From contig JAWPGT010000028.1 in the NCBI GenBank assembly GCA_034638255.1, positions 124,001 through 188,000 on the forward strand: a stretch of 64,000 nucleotides of DNA, read 5' to 3'. The stretch is from Coprinus comatus. Its lineage: Eukaryota; Basidiomycota; Agaricomycetes; Agaricales; Agaricaceae. The notes below the pieces were generated by a model. The model searched no databases and was not told where the DNA came from. It worked only from the letters and a program-made list of their open reading frames with translations. The position numbers were made by a program, and so were the translations under genes. Positions 32,936 through 46,070 of the stretch are shown here, piece after piece; the stretch's first letter is position 1; each line of letters starts with the position of its first letter.

Positions 32936-34036
32936 CTTGTTATACCTTTCTACTCAAGCCACCAGAGGAGTTGATTTGGGAGAGATAGTAGGCAACGGAG
33001 CTGAACGCAACCTCCTTACATATAAAGAACTCATAAATTTAATTTTAGATTGCTTCTAAAATGATTGCACCGACAAGCCGCATGAGAAGGGCTGCAACAA
33101 TGGCCTCGTGAACACAGGCGTTGAAACTGTATCACCAAGAAGCAGATCTCCCTCGTGTTCAGTTTTATGAATGCGGAACTAGAGATACCATGAATACAAG
33201 AAGGTTGCAACCACATATTGTCCACCTTAATTAATGGGCCTTCAAGCTTGTAGCTCTGAGTTCCGCTATCAAGATGGCATGGTGACCTTAGGCCTATGGT
33301 GACCGTGGAAGAGCCGATCTACATTATACATCATGAGCTAGCATCCTTATCTCGCGGACCTGAAGGCCTCTTTATGCCATTGTGAATTACCAAGGAGTCA
33401 GATTCCGTTCTGTATACACGCCACCCTGGGCATGATATACTGCCTTTTAAAACAGGGGAATGATGGGAAGACTGCATTGCTTGCCCGACTAAATAGTTGA
33501 AGTAGTTGCTGATGTGTGCTCGGGTGGAACCTGGCTTGAACTTCTTGCGCATGATACTTCTACGTGGTATAACTGGTGCGGTGCCTCTTGTCGCGTGATC
33601 GATAGCCGTTGGGTGCTCTAAAAACTAAAAAAAAAAGCACTGCCCTTTAAAGCTTCAAAATCTGGTCAGGAGAAATGTATTAAATCATGAATGATAGAAT
33701 CGTGGCAATATCGACTACAGTAATGGGGCTTTCCGGTAAATCATCGGAATCATGAAAATGGCTGAGAGATTAGTACCAACATAAACTGACCTTCGTCGAT
33801 TGGACAGGGATTGGAGTAAGAAATTTACATCATTCCTTCTTAAATAACAGTCTCTCCAACTAAATGAGAAACCACAGACCGACTCGGACGTGATTTTTGT
33901 GTGAATATGCAACCTATTCATATACAAGATCTCACATGGTCAACTTCATATACACAACTTTAGACACGGACTTTTGGACATAAGCCTCAGATAAATGAAA
34001 AATAGAAAGAACTCACAATGTTATTTACAATCGTCA
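32936..34036. other. intergenic between UNC93-like gene and XRN1, nothing recognised
   Basis: About 1.1 kb serving as promoter of the UNC93-like gene and 3' flank of XRN1. Short frames are without support. Confidence 0.4.
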
Positions 34037-37000
34037 CTATGAAGATTGAACAGGAGGGAATGTTCCACGTCCTCTACCTCTCGGAGCCCCCCTAGGTACC
34101 CCTCTGAAGAAACCCCTACCACCACCGCGAGCACCGGGGAAACCTCTACCACGCGGAGTTCCTCGTCCGTCTCCATTCAACAATGTTTCTTGTTCCATGA
34201 TTGGAGTTGGATTAGTATCAACGTATCCATTAGTATGACCTCCTCTTCCATTTACAATGATACCCGGCCCGCCTCGTCCGCCGCCCCGTCCGCCACCATT
34301 TGCGACAACTTGATTCATAGGTTGGCCTCCACGACCATTAGCAAAGCCACCTCTTCCCCGATTAGGATTACTCATGATCTGAATGTTACCTCCAGGATTG
34401 CTGCAGGATTTTATGAGAACCTCAAGATAGGTACATAGATATTCAAGTTTACCTTTGTGTTGGAGCAGGATAGAAGCCTGCAGCGGCTTTTTGTCCAGGA
34501 GCCGGTTGAATAGTTGGATGAGGACCATAACGTGGATTAAACGGTGTGGTTATGGGAGGTGGTGGTGGTGCCTTGGGGTTAGTAGATGTGACAAATTGTG
34601 GATTAGACAAGTTGAGACAAGAATTAAACTCCACGGTCATCCCACGATATGCAGAGCATCTATACATTCACCCACTTCAGTCCAAATCTCGTTTCATAGT
34701 AAAATGTTAATCGTGATGAGGCTTACCGATCGCCTAATGTCACCCCAGACATAAAAGGCACATCCCAGAGGACATCCATTGATTTAGCATTGAGACCGAT
34801 GACGACCCCTTTGACTGATAGCGGAACAGCCCCGAGTCCCTGACCATCGTCACCCGATCGCCTAATGCAAACTTTTGATTTTGTAGCCGATAGACAGCAT
34901 GAGCAGGCTTCAGGACCGCCTGTCGCGGAATACCCTTAACAATTGCTTTCTTGAAATCTGCGGGAGTTTTTTCTTTCGTTAAGGTATCCGCTAGCTGTTC
35001 AAGCTCTGTGACGGATTCCTAGAAAACAGAATTAAGTGGTGCTTACAAGATTGTTCACGACTGAACACACATACCTTAGAAAGTTGGTCACAGAACAGTG
35101 AAACCGGTTCAAAGTTTGTAACACCCTTGGACTTCAACCAAGATCGCACTTCCTTGATCCTATCATCAGGGTTGAAATCTTGGAATACCTGAGAGGCCAC
35201 AACCATAGCATCACCAGATGTATCCAAACATCTGAAGACCTCTGGGAATGTCGCCTAATTGACGCCGAGTATCAGTAAAAGAGAGATCCAGGGTCGTGTA
35301 AGCGTAAAGCTTACCTTGTATTCCTTGATCAACGCGATCGCTTTCTCACTATATTCCCAGACCCTACCATCTTTCTTGGTATAATCTACGACTTTAAGCG
35401 CCTTGGCTTCAAATTTGAGACTCAACCCTAGATTGATTTTCTGCTTATCTTTCCCAATTACCATGAAACTTGACGTAATCCTCGATAACGCTCTTGAAGA
35501 AATACCGGCCATGTCAGCAGCTTTGAAAGAAGGGAAATATCGTGCAGCCCTCCTGTTATCCACAATTGATTTAAACTTTTCAAGCTCTGCCTTCTCCGAT
35601 GGGAAAAACTACACAAAAGCGACTTCAGCATCTTTGAAAATTCAACAGTGGTAATTAAGAGACTTACGGCAAGCACAACAGACAGACTGGTGTCCGTTGT
35701 ACCCGAAACTTGGGCTGCAACACCATACGCATGCTCTCCGAGAAAAAATAATTTACTTCCTTCAGGGAATTCGTCTTTCAAGGGAGGAGGATCCCTCTCC
35801 AAGAACCGAGGATCTTCTGAAACGACTTCATCCAAACACATTTGAACAGCATGTTCAACTTCCTTATTCACATCTTCATAATCCTTAACCAACGCCCCAG
35901 TTTCCAACCTCTTCATACCCTTCAAAGGTCTAACATGTAACAAAACTTCAACACCTCCCGTCACAACACCACACTTCTTTGAATAAACTTGTTCGATACG
36001 TTCAGCCTTTCCTTTCCAATATCCGACACCCTGAGGTGTATGAGGATTAGATATCACTTTTGGTGGAGTACCAACAATAATGGACATCTTCTCATACTTG
36101 AAAAGTGAATCCGAAACTGCAACAACAAGACCTTCATGTAAGAAAGGCCAACCAATAAATATTCGTTTTCCAATCATCTTCTCCGCAACTTTCTCTGTCT
36201 TTCTGCCTTCACGATTTTCTATTCTGATGATCATTGAGCGATTACGGGATTCGGATCCATGTACATTGACACCATGGAAGTCTAGTACTGCTGTATGTGG
36301 AAGGGTTTTAAGAGATGGGAATCCTGCAAGGGCTTCGGTACCCAGAGATACTCCATTACAAAGACCGGGTATTAAATGGAGGCCATCCAATGTCGGAAGA
36401 TCGAATGGTTCCATTTTACAGTAGCAACGGTGAATGGTTGGGAAGAAACCGGGAAGAGACGAAGGGTATACAGTCGGTTCACTTCCACTATAGCTAAACG
36501 TGGTTGATGGTCCCCAGGTATTTCGTTTACGCTCTTCGGGCGTCAATCTATGATCCCGAGCTACAAGAAGATTAGATAAAGTGAATAAGTTGGAAACAAT
36601 AAGATGAACTTACAGGCCATGGCCTTTAAAAGGCGTTGTACGTCAATAAAAGGAATCTTGACAATCGCTTCCCAATCTTGTTTCTTTCCATTCAAATCCA
36701 ACTCGAATTCGGTAGGATAGAAATCAAGGATTGGTGAATTTGAATCATACATGAGGTCTTGATACGCCGCAGGAATTAGTTCTTTGCTGGCAGCGGGTAA
36801 TACTCCCATGAGCTGCTGGAATGGTTTGAAAGGTGTTCCGAGATCAAAGTTGAAAGTCATTTTATCGACACCACGAAGATCTACGACACTTTTTCAGCAA
36901 CATACTCCCAACAAATTATACTTTGATAAAACTCACCTGAAATGCGGGGTGCATAGTGATAGTCATAGAACCAACCCCAAGAAGCAACTCCACTGTAATA

Positions 37001-39253
37001 ATAATGCATAACCCATTGCAAGCCCTCAACATATCGGTAAATTAAATCACCCAATTGCTTTGGGTCATCATATGAGATTTCTAGTTTACCCTACAAAAAC
37101 AAATTTAGCAACGTAGTGTCTCAGTAAAGGGAATGAATTTACCTTATAATACCCCCTCTTCCACTCGTCCATCTTTTCCTTGATTGATCTTTCATGTCTT
37201 GCTTCAAAACCACCATCTATCTCTTCATCAAATATAGGTGCCTTTGCATATTTTTGCAACACTCTGTTCACAGCTTCACGTGCCTCCTCGTCATCCATGT
37301 CGTCATCACTATCTTGGCTATCCACATCTTCCCATTCACTATCAGGAGGTTGTTCAGCCGCCTCCTCGAGTTCTTCAATATCACCATTTTCATCTAAACC
37401 AGGTAAACGCCAAGTAAGCAGATTATTGTCATCACTATCATACTCATCCCATCGTACAGTTAGGTGAAGGTCTTCTGCTAGGCGAGCGATAAATGCTCGT
37501 TCGCGTGCGGGGAATGTATTTAGCATGGATAATTTTCCTGCTTTAGATGGACGTCCGTTACGACTTGTAAGAACATATGCCTTCACTTTCTCAAATATTT
37601 CTCTCTGTGGTTTAGTCAAAACTAAGATCAATAACTTGTCAATCAAATGAATAAACCCATATCGATACAAGTGCGCACCAAGTTTCGACCGTTTCCGACC
37701 CATTTCCATTTCCCTAATATATTTCTGTTGTTTTCCTTTAAACCAATTCACATCCGCATATTCCTTCTGGAACACTTCCTGTTCCCATTGTGCCATCTCA
37801 TCCAGAATGACTTGCAAACGTTTTGTATTGATAACACCATTTTCGTTGATATAACCATCTGTTATCGGAGTCAATAAGAGCGATAAATATGGTTTAGAAT
37901 GTAGAAAGCTCACCGAGACCAGGCAAAACCTTCTTGTAAACTTCAAATAACTTTTCCAAACCATTCTCATGGATGTGTAAATCCGGTAAATTAGGTAAGA
38001 AATCGTTACCAACAAACACAGCAAGCAGAATGAAATCATCGATCACACGTTCCAGGCTATAGTCGAATGGCAGTACTGGTTCGATGTCGCGGAACTCGAG
38101 ATCGAGATATTCTCGCATTAAACATAGATGGAGCAAGTAGAAGTTTATGGACTCCAAACTTTACACAAAAAAGTCAGATAAAAACTCATTCAACAAGACA
38201 TCATAGAACACACCTCGTGTTGTTCTTCTTTCTGGACCCAGGTCCAAATTTAACTTCCTCTCGTAGCAGACAAAAATGAGGGTCGTGGCTTAGCAAGCCA
38301 AGCATAATAAGATCGGCATCCAGGCCATATAAACAATGTCGAACATTAGGATTGTAGTCAGGTTGAGCACGAGACAACCGGATGTACTCCATAATCTTGT
38401 GCTCTCCCTCTCCTGGTACTTCATGCCCAGAGAGTACAACCTTGACATTTCGCCAGTTGGCGTCTTCTGATATCTTCTTGTTGATGAAATAACGGAGTTG
38501 CTCGGAAAGACGCGCCATGAAAGGAGTGCCTATACAATTCATTGAATTTGTCTGTTGTAGACATGAAAATAGGACATACCAGGTGTGATACAGTTGCTAT
38601 CGAAAGCCTTTTCTTCCGGGAGAATTTCACCTTTCCTCTCCGCTTTCTCCCTCACTTCTTGAGCTTCTTTTGCGGTACGGAAACGACGACTACGTTGTTG
38701 GTTCATCTTGGCACGAGGTGCAACGCCATCAACGGCCATGAAGAACATCTTCTTTGGCTTGATTTTGCCGAAGAGGTGGTCTACATATGCAAAGATTGAG
38801 GTAAAAATTTGGTCTTCAGAAAGTCGAAAATGAGCGTCTTCGTCATTGGGGTGAGAACCTTTATAGGTCAAATGTCAGAGGAATATGGGTCACGTTGTAG
38901 TTTTAATACTCGTACAGTTATGTATGATGCCATTGAAATCGAGATATAGATTATCTGAAGCACATGTTCAGAAAACACGTTCCCGTATAAAAATGTCAAG
39001 ACAAACCAAATTCTGGTATTTTGTTCTCTTGAATGAGTTGTGATGTCAAAGGATAGCGTTCCCTAGACGAGATATAAGATATCTTCGACTCGAGTATCAA
39101 GACTACTTACGAAATATAACGGAAGAACTGTGTGTTGGACATAAGTGTGCATATGTGATGTGATTACTGTCACAAAACAACGAACCTTTGGGATACCTGT
39201 AGTATTAAAGAGTCAGTAATGTAGAATGCGGTAGAAAAACCATACTAACCCAT
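34037..39253 (-). CDS. XRN1: cytoplasmic 5'-3' exoribonuclease 1, one apparent 1-nt deletion
   Basis: Degrades decapped 5'-monophosphate mRNA in the cytoplasm and P-bodies. Start ATG at 39253, split by an intron directly after ATGG. MGIPK, FFRYIS and [19 protein letters not shown] follow, then [13 protein letters not shown] (metal-binding Asp). [49 protein letters not shown] and [15 protein letters not shown] give the remaining catalytic acidic residues. An acidic linker ([20 protein letters not shown]) and the D1-D4 domains with [20 protein letters not shown] and [11 protein letters not shown] come next. The C-terminus is Pro-rich and then strongly RGG-rich, ending at 34037. Roughly 1,450 residues and about 16 short introns. 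At 34830-34833 the coding strand has four G where the conserved VTMVRDSG to AVPLSVKG frame needs five, so the frame breaks by one base and is restored in conserved sequence on both sides. Confidence 0.93.
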
Positions 39254-42200
39254 TATACTAATACAGCGAGAGGATGTTGGATGGTAGTAAGTTTCAAGGT
39301 CGTTCGTCACGGGACATAGCCACGGCGTTGAGTCTGTTGTAGATCACGGGACAAGTCCAGAAAAACTTGCCATCACTTTCTGGTGTAAACAACTTACAAC
39401 ACACCTCTGTTTGTGCATCGAAATTTCTTCAGTTTCTTGTTGTTAGTCCATGGACTTCACGGAATCTATATCGTAAAGACCATAACACCCCGATTGTAAC
39501 ACCAACAGTTGCGGGGGCACCATTTACTAGTAAAAGGCTCCTCTACATGTAAATCTTAGTGCCAAACCTGTGTCAAACACTGAATATTTAAACACCTACT
39601 CGTGAGTCGAAACCTTAGTAATAGGAGACAAGTGATGACACTGGGCGCAGAGCACAGGCGACACAGATTGTTCTCCCCACACTGTTTCGACTAACACTAG
39701 TTCAAACTTAACCAAATCCTTTCAACCGCCTCCTTAATAAAACTTGCGCAGCCAACTACCAATACTAATCTTAACACAATCATAACAATCCCACTGGGTA
39801 TTTATTTAATATCCATAGTTGTATTTATTGCTGTACCTGAATCTCCTTTAAGTAGAAGACCATACCGAACATAGAACATTCTGTTCGCGCTCTCGGGAAA
39901 TGAAAATGTTGTTAGTAAGATCAGCCCCTGAAGAATAACTGATGCGTTTGAGCGGTCAATTTTGGTTCAACCTTCGATCCTTCTCTCCTCCCAATTGATG
40001 ACCGGTCGAATTCTTTTCCGTTGCGCTAGTTTCTCTTTCTCACCTATTGATGCTCTATCACCCCTTTGTTCTATAATAACACAAGATCATAATACGAAGC
40101 TCAGACTCATACATTCTTCGGCTGTTTTACATCCACCTTTCCGGTTCAGTTAATCCTTCATGTCATGCTTCCAGCTGATAAGGATTGGACTCATTCTATC
40201 TACACTTTCTCGGACGGAAGTGTTCGGTCTATCAACGACCCGACTCATAGACTCTCGGTTGCAACGGACTATCAGACACCGAAATTGCTTCGAAGTTTGA
40301 GTTGCATCAGTCATGGAGTCATAATACTATGTATGGTAGCTTGAATGAAGTCAAATGTGAATAGAGTATTTCCTTTGCTCAACCAAAACGCAGTATTGAA
40401 AGATCCAACTTCTAGAAGTTACAATGATCTAATCTGAAACTCATGGATGCTGCTAGATTGTGAATGTTTGAACACACAACCCTTTGCATGAGATAATACA
40501 TACCCTCAGCGAGTCGGTGTTATAATTCGGCCTTCTGGACGTTCATATCTACATTGGATTAGCACTTCTATGCGGTGTTGCGAATAGAGTTTCAATATGT
40601 CCTTGGGGAATCTTCAACGCTCAAGCTGGACCCACATTTCAACCCCCATCTTATTCGCAGCGTTCATACCCGTTCTGACTTCTTCCGCATACAGATAAGA
40701 TGAGTAATCCCAGCAAAACCCCAGGAGTTTGTAAGGATGTGTGATTACCAGTCCTTGTCTTGGAATAAGCCATTAGATTATGATAGTAGAATCAGATGGC
40801 ATCACTGATCGACGTAACCCATCGGTCTAACGACGTGTTCGTACCTTCACATCCACCTCCTTCTCTTACTTTCCTTTCTTCTCGGCGGCAAAAGCTTAAA
40901 ACTTGCATATTGCGGAAAATGATCTACCCAACCGAGTCTATAACGGCCATAAGAAGACCGCCAAGAACAGGCTGTTTCTTTCAACTTTGACTGACATCCT
41001 TCACGGACATCATCCAGATCAGAGCGGAGGTAATGACGAAGAGTGGATCCTATAAGCAATGCTACTTTTGAACATCTGAAACAAAAATAACTTTATGCAC
41101 ATGTCGGCGCGCCACCGTTTACCATCTCCGTTACCTCTCCAAGACGTCGTTAGGAGAATCCCGCCATTTGACATGCAGATGCCCCGCTATTAACGGATAC
41201 ACCAAGAGAGTGTTTACACGGCCGCAAATGAAAAAATCACATTTTGATCAGAGTTGCAAAGTCCATTCTGGACCTCTGAGTCGGGGACACAGAGACCGTC
41301 GTGGTCTCGGTCTCGGAACGTCTCGTGTTTGGAGCTAACCATTTACTATATGCAATGACAACTGACATATGATAACAGAATTGAATTAACAAATTATGCC
41401 ATAATATCCTCGAGAGATCGAAACAGCCAACATGAAACTCACTCAAGTACTCAAGTTACGTTAAAAGGCCTCGTGGAGCAAATAGTAGTGAGCGTCTATC
41501 ACAGTTTTTGGGATAACCTATGCAATTGCCTGGATACCGAGAGTCTGCTGCGGAGGTTTGAATACATACCAATACTCCACATTCAATGTTCAATCCTCTG
41601 TAAGAAATACTACAGTAAGAAGCTAGTAAGTATGTAGAGCATAGTAAAACACTGTATCTGTATTGATCCCTACCTAAATGCTTGGCTTTGTACATCCACA
41701 TCTCCTTCGCAACACACATCGTTATCTAGTGATCATCGCGACATGTTCGCGCCAAACGCTCAAAGTTCAAACAGTACATACATAGTACACTAACAATCCC
41801 CATGGTGTTTACTATGACTCCACGGATCCGTCATACCGGTTAAATAATCATGCTTAACCCATACCTCCAATGTACACCACCGTTGTACACCACTTGGATA
41901 TCATGGGTATGCCAAGATTTCAATACTTGGCTACACACCGTACGACAGCCCGAGCCTGGAACATCGGAGTTCCCTGTCTAGCTACTAGTGTAAAGATCTC
42001 TCTCCCTTCAAGGAAACAGACAACCCACAGACCCACATTATCAGGCATCTCCTGCACAATTGACAGCTGCCTATTAACTTGATAGAGCTCGTTGAAAACC
42101 AAGCGCAGCAAGTGCAAGTACAGAATAAAACATCCACGTAAAACTACTACAACATTCCCGACGTGAGAGAATAGTACAAATATAAAATGCTTGCGTATAA

Positions 42201-43715
42201 CCAAATGAATATCTACTAATTACCGAAACCCCACAAAGCTGATTACAACTCCAGACTCAAATGTGGGTTCAAGTTTATTGTAGGCTGTACCACTTCAACA
42301 TCCGAATCTGGACGTCCGAGGTTGATATTTGAAACAATGAAACATTGAAAGACTAAGTTTAGTGTCCCATTGACATATTCTTTTTACTCTCAATATTCGC
42401 TTTTTCGCCGAGAAGAAGTTCAAAGTATCTTATTAAGGATTTCACTGATAACGGCTCACGGGCCTTTTTTGCGGATTACTTCATATTTGTGGAATTATCA
42501 AAACGCGGCGAACTCAACTTCTTGATAGCCTGGTATACGGATTTTGTAGGTTATAATAGCCTAATACTCCATCGATAAATGAAGAAGTTCAAACTTCTTT
42601 CATCGCCAATTCAACATAACAACCCTAAGAAAAGACCTCTCAACTCAAACAGGGAGGAACAGAAAAAATAACACTTTACTGGTACACCAGTGGAAACCTT
42701 TTCCCGACCTGTTTGATGTTATGATTAATACTAAGCGACATGAGATAAAACCTCTACAATTCACATCATCATCTATCAAAGCGCCACGGCCTCGGTTCTT
42801 CTCAAGTTCTGCCAAACAACCCGTTTGACTTAACACACACGAGTCAACACTACGGTAAACCCTAAATCTCATCTTTCGTCCGAAGTCCTAGCAATCGGCC
42901 TAAATAAACGAGCCTGAGGAAGGTTCTTTCTCCCTCAAGTCTAGTAGTTAATATGTTTTTATTAACCAACCTAGAGAATTTACTTCAAGCTTTAAGGAAG
43001 AAGTTAGAAGATTGTTGACATCGGTTAAATGACGTCGATTTCCCAACCGCGATTACATACTAACTCAATTAGAATTGATAAATGCCCCTTGGCGATTGTA
43101 AGAGAAGGTCAATACACATCTTAGAATAAACTTGTTTAGAATTTGGGAGGTTAACTGGTAAGCGGTGCCGATGCCAAGCGCCTCGACCGTGTAGCAATGC
43201 CAGAATCACCGGAGGTGTTAAGGGTTCTTAATTTGGTACAACCGTTGTATACCTCTACTAAGTATAACATAGGTAGTTGTGTTGTTTCGGTGTAAAATGG
43301 GCAGAGAAGTCCGAACAATTAAACCCATTGTCTTAGCGCCAACTTCGTGATTCACGGACCTACATCCAAAATCGCCATTTTTTGCTGACAGAGAACATCA
43401 CACCAATCCAAATAGCTCATGTAACCCCCATCTCATGATTTCTTGATGAAATTATTGTGGTTAGGAGATAGATAGTTCGTTATAGTTAGTCTCACAAGTA
43501 GTGCTTTTTAAGCGCGAAGCTCAGTTGTTTCTAAATCCACACGTGTTGACCATATCCACTATGTATTGGAGTTTAATAATACGCATCACCCTCGGGCTTT
43601 GTACTTTTCACAAACAACAAATATAAAGCAAGATATATCCATTAGGCCCAACTCCGTTAAGATCAAAATATTGCAATATCAATATTCTCTATACATGAGC
43701 ATTTCTATTAAGACT
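39254..43715. other. gene-poor stretch of about 4.4 kb
   Basis: Only short overlapping frames on both strands (the longest about 90 codons), none with a domain, conserved splice structure or coding-like composition. No clear repeat of the 0-18 kb type is seen. It may hold non-coding RNA, a decayed element, or a gene with many tiny exons that could not be rebuilt. Confidence 0.45.
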
Positions 43716-46070
43716 TTAATTTTGTCTTGTGAACCTGAAATCATCCTTTACTAACAAAAGATCAATTGTCTCTCATCCAACAATCGCCGGCCTACAACCA
43801 TTCCACGGTCTTTATCCATCAAATATAGCGCATCAGCATCTCGTAAGCTCATCAAAAAGGATTTAAGCCCTACTCACCGCGGGAGGTTTAGAGGAGATGT
43901 CATATGTCACCCGATTGATACCAGCTACCTCATTGGTTATACGGGACGAAATGCGCCTGAGTACCTCAGGAGGAAACATATACCTTTCCATATCGAAGGC
44001 AATGGTGGGAAAATAGAAAACCGATGATCAGTAAATGCTTCACATGCCCGTAAAGAAAGAAGTAATACCAATCGGCGGTCATGAAGTCTTCAGACTGAAC
44101 AGCACGCAATGCAATAACCTGAACAAAAACAATTAGGCCATCTTGACATGTCCCATTGGATGTAAGTGTGGAGCTTACCTGTTCGTAGGTTCTCTGATCC
44201 CCCATAACACCAACAGCCTTTACAGGCAAAAGGACGGCAAATGCCTGAGCAATATCATTATACAATCCAGCCTTGCGAATTTCTTCGATGTAGATGCTGT
44301 CTGCATGTTGCAGAATCTGGACTTGTTCTCGTGTAACTGGTCCCAGAATGCGAATCGCCAAACCAGGGCCAGGGAATGGGTGCCGTTGTACAAGGGTAGC
44401 GGGAATTGAGAGGAGCCGCCCTAATGCGCGTACTTCATCTGTAAGACGATGGAGCGACACAGACCAAAACGGAAAAATGAAAGATGAAAATGCGTTAGAG
44501 ATGCAACGGACGATCCTCGGACCCCAAAATAAAGATTCACCTTTGAACAATTCTCTCAGAGGTTCGATTAATTTAAGCTTCATGTCCTTCAAGAGTCCAC
44601 CCACATTATGATGAGTTTTGATCGTAGCACTAGGACCCTTGAAGCTGATGCTTTCAATGACATCTGGATATAGTGTACCCTGAAGCAACCATTCTACACG
44701 GCCTTTAGTATCACCTCCCTTCTCTTCATTCTCCGCGGCGGCTTCAATCTTTGCAGCCTCTTCCTCAAATATGTGAATGAAAGTGTTTCCAATGATCTTG
44801 CGCTTTTGTTCTGGATCTTCGACCCCATTGAGGCGTTCGAGGAACCTGTCTGATGCATCCACAACAGTTAAATTGATACCCAAATTCTCGTTTAACATTT
44901 TGTGGACCTGGGCGGCCTCGTTCATCCTCAAAACCCCATTGTCGACCATGATTGCGTGGAATCTGTTAGTACAGAAATATCAGCCAACTATGACATCAGG
45001 ATTTTCCCTGTGACTCACCGGTCGCCAATGGCTTCATGCATCAACTTCGCTGCGACCGTACTATCCACACCACCGCTCACTGCACCAATAACTCGACCCT
45101 TTTGTCCACAAATTTCTCTAATACGGGAAATCTCCTTTCCAATGAACTCTTCCTGAAACACGAAATGACGTATGTTAGTGAACCCTGCTAGTGAAGAATG
45201 CATGTAAAGGGATAGGGCACCATTGTCCAATTGGTTCTACATTGACATATATCAAGAATAAACCGTCCGATCACTTCCCTTCCTCGGGGCGAGTGAGTTA
45301 CTTCTGGATGGAACTGAATACCATAAAGGGGTTTTGTATTGTGCGCAATAGCGGCGTAGGGCGCGGTTTTTGTTTGTCCAATGACATGGAAATCCTTAGG
45401 GGGCTCGGAAAGTTGATCTCCGTGAGACATCCAAACCTGGAAGTGTGCACACAAGTCAATAATAAAGCATTGTAGCCTTATAGAGATAAGGACCAACCGA
45501 CCTGCATCTCACTTCCTAAACCCTTGAAAAGTGCATCAACGTTTCCTTCTCCGCCGATTTGGCTGATCTGTACTTCAGCGAACCCGTATTCGCGGTGGTC
45601 GCATTTGCTAACTTTGCCTCCAAGGTTCCACGCCATTTCCTGAGCTGATGGATGAACTGATGTCATAATCCTCACGCCCTGTGAGAACACACCTGAAGTC
45701 CATAGCAGATACCCAAAATTGGCACTCCTGCTTCAAAAACGGCAGGGTCTACATGAGGTGAATCCTTGTCGTAGACCGAATACGGGGACCCTGATAGAAT
45801 AATTCCTGTTTTAAGGAGCAGATGTAAGACCAGTACAACGATCGTCGACATTCGTAGGAACCTTTTGGTTTGAAATTGACTTCGGAAAGCATGGTTGTGC
45901 ATGGTAAGAGTTCGGCATAGACGTTGTGCTCTCTGCAGCGGCGTGTAATCAAATGGCTGTACTGTGATGTGACGTTGGTAATCGTGGAAGTATGGTAGTA
46001 CTTCAAGACCAACCTGGGAGCCGAAGTCCAAGATTAGGATGGTGTCAAACTGGTCGTGGATTTCTGCCAT
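43716..46070 (-). CDS. GUA1: GMP synthase [glutamine-hydrolysing]
   Basis: Converts XMP to GMP using ATP and glutamine, the last step of de novo guanine nucleotide synthesis. ATG at 46070 ([19 protein letters not shown]). The class I amidotransferase domain has [37 protein letters not shown] (catalytic Cys) and [11 protein letters not shown] (catalytic His/Glu). The ATP-pyrophosphatase domain has [16 protein letters not shown] (PP-loop). The C-domain has [64 protein letters not shown] and [12 protein letters not shown]...[13 protein letters not shown]. After an intron following PPA the usual TIEWE end is not found. An AG acceptor gives TIDLLL and a stop at 43716. The last exon is therefore uncertain, but the gene is certain to about 43880. 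An upstream in-frame ATG at 46088 is less likely. Confidence 0.92.

Noticed and set aside
35403..37467. Long plus-strand frames opposite XRN1 (for example 36080-36424)
   Set aside because: They are mirror frames of conserved XRN1 exons; only the minus strand gives the family motifs and splice phases.
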